Source of the DNA: CAYMRL01 sp964473205
GTDB taxonomy: Bacteria > Deinococcota > Deinococci > Deinococcales > Trueperaceae
NCBI GenBank assembly: GCA_964473205.1
Contig: CAYYOK010000035.1
Location: 1 to 26,397, forward strand
Length of the DNA: 26,397 bases
Direction of reading: 5' to 3'
Part shown: positions 6,804-15,819 of the stretch, piece by piece
Layout: every line of letters starts with the position of its first letter
Position numbering within the stretch: the first letter of the stretch is position 1
The notes under the pieces: model-generated
What the model was told of the DNA's origin: nothing
Database searches by the model: none
Seen by the model: the letters and a program-made list of their open reading frames with translations, nothing else
Program-made: the position numbers and the translations under genes

Positions 6804-7952
6804 ATGAACAAGCTCATTCTCAGAAGCCTCGTCGTTTCGGTCGTGCTGCTGCTCGTCAGCGCCGCCGCCGCTCAGACGATCCGCCTCGGGGTCAACCTCG
6901 AGCTGTCTGGGCGTTTCGCCACCATCGGCACCACCTCGCTGCAGGGCATCGAAGCCGCCATGCAGTTGAGCAACGCCGACATCGAGCTGTCCGTCTGCGA
7001 CAACGCGACCACCGCCGAAGGCTCGGTCGCTTGCGCCAACCGCTTCGTGGACGAAGGCGTCCTCGCCGTCCTCGGCCCGATCTCGACCACGCACGCCATC
7101 CCCGCGGCCGAAGTGCTGCAGCAGGCCGGCGTGATCATGATCAGCACCGCCTCCACCAACCCGGCGACGACCCAGGTCGGCGACCGCATCTTCCGCATGT
7201 CTTACACCGACGACTTCCAGGGCAAGGTCGCGGCTCGCTACGCGGTCAACGACCTCGGCGCCGGTAGCGCGATCGTCTTCCGCCAGCAGGACGACGACTA
7301 CAGCTTCGGTCTCGCCAACTTCTTCGACGCCGAGTTCCAGGTGCTGGGTGGCAGCACGGTCGTCGTCGACTACGTCGCCAACACCGTCGACTTCTCTGCG
7401 CAGATCAACGACGTGCTCGGCACGCCGGCCGACGTCATCTACTTCGCGGGCTTCTGCGCCGAAGGCGCTGCTCTGATCCCGGCCCTGCGAGCTGCCGGCT
7501 TCGACCAGCAGATCATCGGTGCTGACGCCTCCGACGACTCGCAGTGCCCCGTAGGCGGCGGCCCTGCCTTCGACGGCTTCATCTTCACCGGCTTCGGTGG
7601 TGCCGAGGTGCTCTCCGGCGCCGCCGCCGAGCGCGCCGCGGCCTTCGCCACCGAGTTCCGCGTCGTGTTCCCGAACGCCTCTGACTTCAACGGCTTCACG
7701 CTCTCCGGCGCCGACACGCTCAACGTGATGGTCGAGGCCGTGCGCCTCGCCGGCTCGGTCGACTCCACCGCGGTCCTCGCCGCCCTCCAGGGCCTGCAGG
7801 GCTTCCCCGGCGTCTCCGGCGAGATCACCTACGCCGGCACCGACGGCACGCCCGCCGACCGCACCATCGCCTTCTTCAGCTACCACGTGCCCGGCACCGA
7901 CGGCTCGGCCTGGAACTCCAGCGCCCTGTTCGGTATCAGCACGGCCGAGTAG
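6804..7952 (+). CDS. livK: Branched-chain amino acid ABC transporter, periplasmic binding protein
   Basis: 382 residues from the ATG at 6804, preceded by AGGAGGAG; an open frame extends a little upstream but lacks this site. It belongs to the type I periplasmic binding fold of the LivK/LivJ family and should capture leucine, isoleucine, valine or a related ligand. Residues 1-24 are a Sec signal peptide with a likely AAA-Q cleavage; there is no lipobox, as expected for a soluble periplasmic protein of a diderm. The mature protein starts TIRLGVNLELSGRFATIG. Also seen are the paired cysteines CDNATTAEGSVAC, the GPISTTHAIPAAEVL hinge region, ISTASTNP and a C-terminal GEITYAGTDGTP. It is first of five liv genes and is followed by a strong hairpin before the permease genes, which should favour excess binding protein. 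Exact ligand is uncertain; amides and other amino acids occur in the family. Confidence 0.93.
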   Translation: MNKLILRSLVVSVVLLLVSAAAAQTIRLGVNLELSGRFATIGTTSLQGIEAAMQLSNADIELSVCDNATTAEGSVACANRFVDEGVLAVLGPISTTHAIPAAEVLQQAGVIMISTASTNPATTQVGDRIFRMSYTDDFQGKVAARYAVNDLGAGSAIVFRQQDDDYSFGLANFFDAEFQVLGGSTVVVDYVANTVDFSAQINDVLGTPADVIYFAGFCAEGAALIPALRAAGFDQQIIGADASDDSQCPVGGGPAFDGFIFTGFGGAEVLSGAAAERAAAFATEFRVVFPNASDFNGFTLSGADTLNVMVEAVRLAGSVDSTAVLAALQGLQGFPGVSGEITYAGTDGTPADRTIAFFSYHVPGTDGSAWNSSALFGISTAE

Positions 7953-8000
7953 TTCGGGGTATCCCGACGCTGCGACCGAAGCGTCGAAACTAGCTTTTCG

Positions 8001-8041
8001 GCGGGGGGACAGGTGCGAAGCCTGTCCCCCCGCTTCCTGTT
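8001..8041 (+). terminator. Strong hairpin between livK and livH (terminator or attenuator)
   Basis: A perfect 13-bp stem, GCGGGGGGACAGG (8001-8013) and its complement (8021-8033), encloses a 7-nt loop and is followed by TTCCTGTT. The T-tract is weak, so partial termination or 3'-end protection of the livK message is more likely than full stop. It lies inside the 154-bp livK-livH gap, in the middle of an otherwise tightly packed operon. Confidence 0.7.
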
Positions 8042-8106
8042 ATCCTTGACCCGGACACAGCCAGAAAAGAACGCCGAGCCATGAAGCATCTGGAGGGGAG
8101 TCCTCT

Positions 8107-9315
8107 TTGTCAGTCGCGAGCCTAGGTTCTACGCGCCGCTCTAGACGCTGGTTGCCGTTCGTCGTCGTGGGTGGCTTGCTGCTGCTGATCGTGCTGCGCA
8201 TGCTCTACCTGATGGACTTGGAGGCGCGCTTCAACGGCGCCTTCTTCTTGAGGGCGCTCATCGACTCCCTGAAGCTCGGCAGCCTCTATGCGCTCATCGC
8301 GCTCGGCTACACGATGGTCTACGGGATCATCCGACTGATCAACTTCGCTCACGGCGAGGTGTTCATGATCGGAGCCTTCACCACCTATTTTCTGTTCACG
8401 GTCACGCCCTACGGCTGGGTGCCGGCGCTGTTCCTCGCAGCGGTTCTGGCTTTCGGCGTCAACCGACTAGTAGCGCTGTTCAGAGCCAACCCCAGAGACC
8501 CGGTCACCTGGGGGGCGACCGGCGTCGCGTTCTTGGCGCTGTTCTTCTTGCTGCAGGCTGGCACCTGGCCGTTCTGGGGCGCGCTGGTCGGCAGCATGCT
8601 CGCGACAGGGGTCCTCGGCGTCACGATCGAGCGCTTCGCGTACCAGCCGCTGCGCACCGCGCCCCGCAACTCCCTTCTGATTACCGCCATCGCCGTCTCG
8701 TTCCTGCTGCAGAACCTCGGCCTGCTGACGCTGACGAACAGGCAGACGCCGTTCAGGCCGCCGACGGCCCTCTTGGATACGATCCGCATCCCTGTCGGGG
8801 ACCAGATCGTCCAGACCAACGGCCTGTTCTTCGGGATCCCGCTGCTGACCGTCATCCTCGTGCTGGTACTGCACAACTTCGTGACGCGTACCAGGCTCGG
8901 CAGGGCGATGCGCGCCGCCGCTCAGGACGCGGAGACGGCTCAGATGATGGGCGTCTCCGTCAACAAGGTGATCGCCACGACCTTCTTCATCGGCTCGTTC
9001 CTGGCCGCCGCCGGCGGCGCCATGTGGGGCCTCAACTTCGGCAGCCTCAACCAACCGGCCGTCCTCGGCATCCTGCCTGGGATCAAGGCGTTCGCCGCGG
9101 CCGTCATCGGCGGCATCGGCAGCCTGCCTGGCGCCGTCATCGGCGCCATGGTCATCGGCTTCTCGGAGTCGTTCCTGACGGCGCTCTTCCCGCGCACGGG
9201 CGACTTCCAGGGCATCACCGAGTTCAAGGACACCTTCGCCTTCATCCTGCTGATCATCGTGTTGCTGATACGTCCTAGCGGGATCGTCGGCGAAGACCTC
9301 TCGGAGAAGGTCTGA
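8107..9315 (+). CDS. livH: Branched-chain amino acid ABC transporter permease LivH
   Basis: 402 residues from a TTG at 8107, with a strong GGAGGGGAG six bases upstream. It is one half of the inner-membrane channel and pairs with LivM. Family landmarks are LINFAHGEVFMIGAF near residue 80, TIERFAYQPLRTAPRNSLL, the EAA-type cytoplasmic loop GRAMRAAAQDAETAQMMGV, GILPGIKAFAAAVIGGIGSLPGAVIG and the terminal RPSGIVGE. At 402 residues it is about 100 longer than typical LivH: there is an extra N-terminal membrane segment and a longer loop with additional hydrophobic helices around residues 95-170. The final TGA overlaps the livM ATG by one base. Confidence 0.95.
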   Translation: MSVASLGSTRRSRRWLPFVVVGGLLLLIVLRMLYLMDLEARFNGAFFLRALIDSLKLGSLYALIALGYTMVYGIIRLINFAHGEVFMIGAFTTYFLFTVTPYGWVPALFLAAVLAFGVNRLVALFRANPRDPVTWGATGVAFLALFFLLQAGTWPFWGALVGSMLATGVLGVTIERFAYQPLRTAPRNSLLITAIAVSFLLQNLGLLTLTNRQTPFRPPTALLDTIRIPVGDQIVQTNGLFFGIPLLTVILVLVLHNFVTRTRLGRAMRAAAQDAETAQMMGVSVNKVIATTFFIGSFLAAAGGAMWGLNFGSLNQPAVLGILPGIKAFAAAVIGGIGSLPGAVIGAMVIGFSESFLTALFPRTGDFQGITEFKDTFAFILLIIVLLIRPSGIVGEDLSEKV

Positions 9316-10748
9316 TGGCCGCTCGCTCCAGGGCTCCGACGCCTCTCGACGCGATCGATCCCAAGCGCCGGCTGCGCAATCTCCTACTGACCCTCGGCGC
9401 GATGGCGCTAGGCGCTGTGGTCCTGTACTTCCTCGACGGCATAGGCAGCTCCAAGCTCTCGCAGGCGCTGGCGCTGTTCGCCATCTGGGGCATCGCCACG
9501 GTCAGCCTCAACCTCGTCAACGGCACCCTCGGGATCCTATCGCTCGGTCAACACGGCTTCATGCTCATCGGCGGCTACACGACCGGCCTTCTCACACTGT
9601 CCGAGGCGTCGCGCAGGAACATCGTCAACTCAGGCCGCAGCACCATGACGGAGGAGACCCTCGCGCTGAGCATGACCAACCTGTTCAACTCGCTCGGCCT
9701 CACCGGGCTGACCACGCCCGAGACCGAATGGGTGAGGTTCGTGGGGGCGGTTCTGATCGGCGGTCTCGTCGCGGCTGCGGCGGGCCTGTTGGTCGGCTTT
9801 CCGAGCCTCAGGTTGCGCGGCGACTACCTCGCCGTCGTCACCTTCGGCTTCGGCGAGATAATCAGGCTCTCGGCCTCCACCAGGATCTTCTCGCCGATAA
9901 CCAACGGAGCGCTCGGCTTCGCCGGCGTCAACGGCTCGTTCGGGAAGAGCGTGTGGTGGACGTTCGCGTTCCTCGCGTTCACCGTCTTCGTGATCAGCAA
10001 GATCAAGTACTCGTCGTACGGCCGCGCCATGCAGGCGATCCGCGAGGACGAGGTGGCGGCCGAGGCGATGGGCGTCAACCTCGCCTACCACAAGATCCTG
10101 GGTTTCGTCGTCTCGGCGTTCTTCGCCGGCATCGCTGGCGGGCTGTGGGTCAGCTGGCTGGCCGGCGTCAGGCTCGAGTACTTCTTGTTCCAGCTCACCT
10201 TCTTCTTCCTGGTCGCGATCAGCGCCGGCGGAACCGGCTCGATCACGGGGGTGCTGCTCGGTACGGCGCTCGTCGTGTTCGTGAGGCAGTACGGCGACCC
10301 GCTGGAGGAGACGTACTCGCTTCAGACCTGGCTCTACATCGCCTCCGCGGTGCTGGGCCTGACCGCGGTCGGCGCCGCTGCCTTCCGGCACCTGAGGAGG
10401 TTGCGACCTAGGTTGCACCCCACCGTGTGGGTGCCAGCGCTCTTCGCCGTCGTCGGCGTCCTCGTGGCAGCCGTCGATCCGGCGTTCCTCGCGGGCACGT
10501 TCCGCGGCTTCGGCATGCGCGCGATCTTCCTGAGCGTGCTCCTCATCGTGATCATGGTGTTCCGCCCGGAGGGCATAGTCGGCCGCACGGAGTTCAGTTG
10601 GGGCCGGCTGTTCGGCGACGACCGCTCGCAGCCGACTGACGAGGAGCGGCGTCAGGACGCCTGGCTGAGCAATCCGGCACTGAATCCTGGCGCGGCCCAA
10701 GGCGCTGCTTCTGAAGCTCCTCGCTCCGGCCGCGAAGGGAGCGCCTGA
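9315..10748 (+). CDS. livM: Branched-chain amino acid ABC transporter permease LivM
   Basis: 477 residues from the ATG at 9315, which shares its first base with the livH stop. It is the second channel subunit. Characteristic segments are VSLNLVNGTLGILSLGQHGFMLIG, LRGDYLAVVTFGFGEIIRL, the cytoplasmic loop GRAMQAIREDEVAAEAMGVN, and a closing FRPEGIVG. It is longer than the usual 300-360 residues: an extracytoplasmic insertion of about 45 residues (rich in Ser, Thr and Asn) follows the first conserved block, and two more hydrophobic stretches lie after residue 340. A hydrophilic tail of about 50 residues ends the protein. It lies one base before livG. Confidence 0.95.
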   Translation: MAARSRAPTPLDAIDPKRRLRNLLLTLGAMALGAVVLYFLDGIGSSKLSQALALFAIWGIATVSLNLVNGTLGILSLGQHGFMLIGGYTTGLLTLSEASRRNIVNSGRSTMTEETLALSMTNLFNSLGLTGLTTPETEWVRFVGAVLIGGLVAAAAGLLVGFPSLRLRGDYLAVVTFGFGEIIRLSASTRIFSPITNGALGFAGVNGSFGKSVWWTFAFLAFTVFVISKIKYSSYGRAMQAIREDEVAAEAMGVNLAYHKILGFVVSAFFAGIAGGLWVSWLAGVRLEYFLFQLTFFFLVAISAGGTGSITGVLLGTALVVFVRQYGDPLEETYSLQTWLYIASAVLGLTAVGAAAFRHLRRLRPRLHPTVWVPALFAVVGVLVAAVDPAFLAGTFRGFGMRAIFLSVLLIVIMVFRPEGIVGRTEFSWGRLFGDDRSQPTDEERRQDAWLSNPALNPGAAQGAASEAPRSGREGSA

Positions 10749-10749
10749 C

Positions 10750-11565
10750 ATGGCCATGCTGGAAGTCGAGCACCTCAGCAAGGCCTTCGGCGGCCTGATG
10801 GCCACCAACGACGTCTCGTTCGAGGTCAACCAGGGCGAGATCGTCTCGATAATCGGACCCAACGGAGCGGGGAAGAGCACCATCTTCAACCTGGTGACCG
10901 GCGTCTATCGGCCCGACTCCGGCGACGTGCGCTTCGAGGGCCGCTCCGTGGTCGGCCTCAAGCCCAACCAGATCGTCGACCGCGGCATCGCGCGCACCTT
11001 CCAGAACCTGCGGCTGTTCACCAACATGACGGTGCTCGAGAACGTGCTCGTCTCCCAGCACCACAACCTGCGCTCGACGATCTTCTCGTCGATCCTGCGG
11101 CTGCCGGGAGCCAAGCGCCAGGAACGCGAGGCTCGCGAGCTGGCTGCCGAGAAGTTGGCGTTCTTCGGGCCGCGCCTTCTCAGCTTCCGCCTCAACCAGC
11201 CCGTTCTGGTGCTGAGCTACGCCAACCGCCGCCGCACCGAGATGGCGAGGGCGATGGCTACCGGCGCCAAGCTGCTGCTGCTCGACGAGCCCAGCGCCGG
11301 CATGAACCCGAAGGAGACGGCCGAGATCACCCAGATCATCCGCCGCATGCGCGACGAGGGCGGCTACACCATCGTGCTCGTCGAGCACAAGATGAACCTG
11401 GTGGGCGAGATCTCCGACAGGGTGGTCGTCCTCGACTACGGGGTGAAGATCGCCGAGGGCAACTACCGCGACGTCGTCAACGATCCCAAGGTCATCGAGG
11501 CCTACCTCGGCAAGCGCGACGATGGATCCAATGGCGCCGCCAAGGCGGACGGAGTGGCGCTGTGA
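10750..11565 (+). CDS. livG: Branched-chain amino acid ABC transporter ATP-binding protein LivG
   Basis: 271 residues, ATG start one base after livM. It is one of two ATPases that drive the importer. Walker A is GPNGAGKST (residues about 37-45), the Q-loop region reads RTFQNLRLF, Walker B is LLLLDEPSAGMNP and the H-loop is LVEHKM. The ABC signature reads LSYANRRRTEMARAM, where most LivG proteins have LSYGQQRRLEIARAL; loss of the conserved Gly-Gln is unusual, although the partner LivF keeps a standard signature. The stop overlaps livF by 4 bases. Confidence 0.95.
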   Translation: MAMLEVEHLSKAFGGLMATNDVSFEVNQGEIVSIIGPNGAGKSTIFNLVTGVYRPDSGDVRFEGRSVVGLKPNQIVDRGIARTFQNLRLFTNMTVLENVLVSQHHNLRSTIFSSILRLPGAKRQEREARELAAEKLAFFGPRLLSFRLNQPVLVLSYANRRRTEMARAMATGAKLLLLDEPSAGMNPKETAEITQIIRRMRDEGGYTIVLVEHKMNLVGEISDRVVVLDYGVKIAEGNYRDVVNDPKVIEAYLGKRDDGSNGAAKADGVAL

Positions 11566-12296
11566 GCGCCGGCCAGGAGCGAGAGAAGCTCCTCGAGCTC
11601 AAGGACGTCACGACCCACTACGGCCCGATCCGCGTGCTCCACGACGTCGACATGGTCATCTACCCGGGCGAGATGGTCTGCCTGCTCGGCGGCAACGCCT
11701 CCGGCAAGTCGACGACACTGAAGACCATCCTCGGGCTGGTGAGGATCTCCGAGGGCGAGATGCACTTCCGCGGCGAGCGCGCCGACACGCTCAGCACCGC
11801 CGAGCGCATCGAGCGCGGCATGGCGGTGGTGCCCGAGAACCGCCGCATCTTCCCGCGCATGACGGTGCGCGAGAACCTCGAGATGGGCGCGTACCTGCGC
11901 AACGACCGCAAGGCGATCGCCGAGGACCTCGACTACGTCTTCGAGCTCTTCCCTCGCCTGTCCGAGCGCCTCGAGCAGAAGGGCGGGACGATGTCGGGCG
12001 GCGAGCAGCAGATGCTCGCCATGGGACGCGCGCTGATGAGCCGGCCGAAGCTGATCCTGATGGACGAGCCGTCGATGGGCCTGGCGCCGCTGTTCGTCGC
12101 GCGCATCTTCGAGATCATCAAGCAGGTCAACGACCGCGGCATCTCGGTGTTCGTCGTCGAGCAGAACGCCAACGTCGCGCTGTCGATCGCCGACCGCGGC
12201 TACGTGCTGCAGACGGGCGAGGTCGTCCTGTCGGGACCAGCCAAGGAGCTGCTGACCAACGAGGCGATGAAGAAGGCTTACCTCGGCGAGGTGTAG
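11562..12296 (+). CDS. livF: Branched-chain amino acid ABC transporter ATP-binding protein LivF
   Basis: 244 residues from a GTG that overlaps the livG stop (GTGA), so translation is coupled. It is the second ATPase of the LivHMGF complex. Walker A is GGNASGKST, the signature is MSGGEQQMLAMGRALM, Walker B is LILMDEPSMGL and the H-loop region is VVEQNANVAL. The operon ends here; the convergent reductase gene begins only 3 bases further and no terminator separates them, so the liv message probably runs antisense into that gene. Confidence 0.95.
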   Translation: MSAGQEREKLLELKDVTTHYGPIRVLHDVDMVIYPGEMVCLLGGNASGKSTTLKTILGLVRISEGEMHFRGERADTLSTAERIERGMAVVPENRRIFPRMTVRENLEMGAYLRNDRKAIAEDLDYVFELFPRLSERLEQKGGTMSGGEQQMLAMGRALMSRPKLILMDEPSMGLAPLFVARIFEIIKQVNDRGISVFVVEQNANVALSIADRGYVLQTGEVVLSGPAKELLTNEAMKKAYLGEV

Positions 12297-12299
12297 AGC

Positions 12300-13655
<1,356 letters not shown>

Positions 13656-13724
13656 ACCCTGATTTAACCACCCAGACGCGCGTCTTATGTCCCGGTCGGC
13701 CCGCTTCAGGTAAGCTCCCATGCT
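13656..13724. promoter_or_regulatory. Compact divergent promoter region, fprA / lysC
   Basis: Only 69 bp separate the two ATGs. For lysC, TAAGCT at 13711-13716 lies 8 nt before the ATG; for fprA, TTAAAT on the minus strand lies 6 nt before the ATG. Neither start has a good Shine-Dalgarno, so both messages are probably leaderless. No clear -35 boxes are seen. Confidence 0.5.
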
Positions 13725-15020
13725 ATGACCGGAACGGCCTCGGGGCCAGAGCGCGACATCCAAGTGCTGAAGTTCGGCGGCACCAGCGTCGGAGACCTCG
13801 ATCGCATCCGCAAGGTCGCCGCCAGGCTGGCTCATGCCGTCGGCAACGGCAGCAAGCTGGTCGTGACCGTCTCGGCCATGGGCCGCACCACCGACCAGCT
13901 GGTGTCGATGGCGCGCGAGCTGGCGCACCGTCCGTCGCGCAGGGAGCTCGACGTGCTGCTGGCCACGGGCGAGCAGCAGTCGATAGCGCTCCTGTGCCTG
14001 GCGCTGGGCGAGATCGGCGTCAAGGCGCGCTCGTTCAGCGGCGCGCAGGCCGGCTTCCTCACCGACTCGCACCACGGCTCGGCGCGGATACTCAGCGTCG
14101 CGCCGGGCGGCCTGCTCGCGGCGCTGGAGGAGGTCGACGTCGCCGTCGTGGCCGGTTTCCAAGGCGTCGACGAGGACGGCAACGTCACCACGCTCGGACG
14201 CGGCGGCTCCGACACCACCGCCGTGGCGCTGGCAGCCGCGCTCGGCAGCGCGGTATGCGACATCTACACCGACACCGACGGCGTCTACACCACCGATCCT
14301 CACATCAACAGGCGCGCCACGAAGCTCGCCGAGATCGACTACGACGAGATGCTCGAGCTCGCCAGCCAGGGCGCCAAGGTCTTGCACCCCAGCAGCGTCT
14401 GGTACGCCAGGCGCTACGGCGTTGAGGTGCACGTGCGCTCCTCGTTCAACAACGCGCCCGGCACCTACGTGCGAGACCTGGCGAGGTCGAGGAAGCTCGC
14501 TGGCTCGGGGAAGGACGACATGATCACCGACAGGCCCGTTACGGGCGTGGCTCTCGACCTGAACCACGCGCGCGTCGACATCAGGAACGCCCCTGACAGG
14601 GCCGGGGTGGCGGCCGCCATCTTCGAGGCGCTGGGGCGCGCCGGCGTCAACGTCGACATGATCATCCAGGGCGTCAGGGGCGCCGGCGACAGCCGCCAGC
14701 AGATGGCGTTCATCGTCAAGCGCGACGCCGCGGGCGAGGCCCTCGATGCCCTCGCGCCGGTGCTGGCGGAGCTCGGCGCCGACGCCGAGGTCGAGCGCGA
14801 GGTCGCCAAGCTCTCGATAGTCGGGGTGGCGATCGCGTCGACTCCCGGCCTCGCCGCCAAGCTGTTCAGGGCCGTGGCCTCGGTCGGCGCCAACATCGAC
14901 ATGATCACGACCAGCGAGGTGCGCATCAGCGTGCTGATACCCGCGGCGCTGGCTCAGACGGCGCTGGCGGCCGTCCACACCGCGTTCGGGCTCGACGGGC
15001 CCGACGACCTGGCGGGCTGA
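13725..15020 (+). CDS. lysC: Aspartate kinase (lysine/threonine/methionine pathway)
   Basis: 431 residues from the ATG at 13725. It phosphorylates aspartate, the first step towards lysine, diaminopimelate, threonine and methionine. The kinase domain shows LKFGGTSVGDLDRI, the VVTVSAMGRTTDQL stretch, LLATGEQQSIALL, TTLGRGGSDTTAVALAAAL and YTDTDGVYTTDP. Two ACT-type regulatory domains fill the region after about residue 265 (VALDLNHARVDIRNAPDRAG and KLSIVGVAIASTPGLAAKLF), so allosteric control by lysine and/or threonine is expected. An internal ATG at codon 266 has its own ribosome binding site and may give a separate beta subunit. A small unknown gene and a Nudix gene follow closely. Confidence 0.95.
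   Translation: MTGTASGPERDIQVLKFGGTSVGDLDRIRKVAARLAHAVGNGSKLVVTVSAMGRTTDQLVSMARELAHRPSRRELDVLLATGEQQSIALLCLALGEIGVKARSFSGAQAGFLTDSHHGSARILSVAPGGLLAALEEVDVAVVAGFQGVDEDGNVTTLGRGGSDTTAVALAAALGSAVCDIYTDTDGVYTTDPHINRRATKLAEIDYDEMLELASQGAKVLHPSSVWYARRYGVEVHVRSSFNNAPGTYVRDLARSRKLAGSGKDDMITDRPVTGVALDLNHARVDIRNAPDRAGVAAAIFEALGRAGVNVDMIIQGVRGAGDSRQQMAFIVKRDAAGEALDALAPVLAELGADAEVEREVAKLSIVGVAIASTPGLAAKLFRAVASVGANIDMITTSEVRISVLIPAALAQTALAAVHTAFGLDGPDDLAG
14520..15020 (+). CDS. Possible in-frame aspartate kinase beta subunit (internal start)
   Basis: An ATG at 14520, in frame with lysC, is preceded by GGGGAAGGA at 14507-14515 with 4 nt spacing. Starting there gives 166 residues made of the two ACT-type domains. 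Aspartate kinases of Bacillus subtilis, Corynebacterium and Thermus are known to make such a beta subunit from an in-frame internal start, and the size here matches. Actual use of this start is inferred. Confidence 0.5.
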   Translation: MITDRPVTGVALDLNHARVDIRNAPDRAGVAAAIFEALGRAGVNVDMIIQGVRGAGDSRQQMAFIVKRDAAGEALDALAPVLAELGADAEVEREVAKLSIVGVAIASTPGLAAKLFRAVASVGANIDMITTSEVRISVLIPAALAQTALAAVHTAFGLDGPDDLAG

Positions 15021-15024
15021 GCGC

Positions 15025-15312
15025 TTGCGCGTCGAGGAGCTAGAGCAGGTGTTCGTCAAGCGACGCGCCGGGCGCATCGAGCTGCTGCTGGTGCTGGAGT
15101 CCCCATCTGGCAGCCGTGAGAGGCGCAGCGTCGCGACGCCGGCGACGGACGACCTGAGGGCCATGAGGTACCTCGCCCGCTACCTGGCGCAGGACGGCTC
15201 GCGGCCGCACCCGCGCCTCAGGATCAGGCGGGAGCAGGGGGCTGCGCTGGAGGACGCCCCCGAGCTCAAGGCGGCGCTGCTGGCGGCGTTCGCCGCGGAG
15301 GCCGAGGCGTGA
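15025..15312 (+). CDS. Small conserved-looking protein of unknown function
   Basis: 95 residues from a TTG four bases after lysC, or 87 from the GTG at 15049, which has an AGGAG 9 nt upstream. I do not recognise the family. The sequence starts with a possible beta-strand pair (QVFVKRRAGRIELLLVLES), followed by an Arg-rich middle and an Ala/Glu-rich helical C-terminus. There are no Cys residues, membrane segments or signal peptide. It overlaps the Nudix gene by 4 bases (GTGA) and lies between two real genes in the same direction, so it is very probably translated as part of that unit. Confidence 0.65.
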   Translation: MRVEELEQVFVKRRAGRIELLLVLESPSGSRERRSVATPATDDLRAMRYLARYLAQDGSRPHPRLRIRREQGAALEDAPELKAALLAAFAAEAEA

Positions 15313-15797
15313 GCGCAGGGCTCAAGCTCTCCACGCTCGCCTACGTGAGGCGCGGCGGGGAGACCCTGATGCTGATGCGCCCGCCGCTCGACTCCCCGGG
15401 CAGACCGGGGCGCTGTAACGGTCTGGGCGGGAAGTTCATGCCGGGCGAGACCCCCGAGGAGTGCATGCGCCGCGAGGTGCTCGAGGAGGCGGGACTCGAG
15501 GTGCTCGAGGCGAGCTACCGCGGCCTGCTGACCTTCCCGCGCTTCGACGGCGTCGACGACTGGTACGTGTTCGTGTTCGTGGTCACGCGCTACGACGGCG
15601 AGCCGGTGGCCAGCTCCGAGGGCGAGCTGCTGTGGCACCCCACCTCACGGCTCACCGAGCTGCCGCTGTGGCGCGGCGATGAGCACTTCCTGCCGTGGCT
15701 GGACTACGAGGACAGGGTGTTCTCGGCCCGCTTCGACTACCTAGGCGGGGAGTACCAGGGCCACCAGGTGACCTTCTACCCGACGGCGTCCTCCTGA
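15309..15797 (+). CDS. Nudix hydrolase (MutT/8-oxo-dGTPase-like)
   Basis: 162 residues from a GTG overlapping the upstream stop. A complete Nudix box is visible: GKFMPGETPEECMRREVLEE followed by AGL, with the metal-binding Glu residues in place, at residues about 40-62. The N-terminus (STLAYVRRGGETLMLMRPP) and the GLGGKF context resemble MTH1/MutT-like sanitising enzymes that hydrolyse oxidised nucleotides, but other nucleoside diphosphate derivatives are possible. It is the last gene of the lysC unit and converges on the SCP2-like gene. Confidence 0.88.
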   Translation: MSAGLKLSTLAYVRRGGETLMLMRPPLDSPGRPGRCNGLGGKFMPGETPEECMRREVLEEAGLEVLEASYRGLLTFPRFDGVDDWYVFVFVVTRYDGEPVASSEGELLWHPTSRLTELPLWRGDEHFLPWLDYEDRVFSARFDYLGGEYQGHQVTFYPTASS

Positions 15798-15800
15798 GGC

Positions 15801-15813
15801 CAGGCCAAGCCTG
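15801..15813. terminator. Small hairpin between convergent genes
   Basis: CAGGC-CAA-GCCTG forms a 5-bp stem with a 3-nt loop in the 22 bp between the Nudix and SCP2-like stop codons. It has no T-tract and may be only a weak bidirectional terminator. Confidence 0.25.
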
Positions 15814-15819
15814 ACGAGG

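Noticed and set aside
8046..8074. TTGACC as a promoter for livH
   Set aside because: There is no -10-like hexamer at 16-18 nt; AAGAAC is at that position.
8081..8125. 14-codon upstream ORF (MKHLEGSPLCQSRA) overlapping the livH start
   Set aside because: It has no good ribosome binding site and no run of Leu, Ile or Val codons that would make it a leader-peptide attenuator.
13656..15164. Upstream extension of the fprA frame by about 500 codons
   Set aside because: It lies antisense to aspartate kinase; the reductase begins at 13655 just before its FAD motif.
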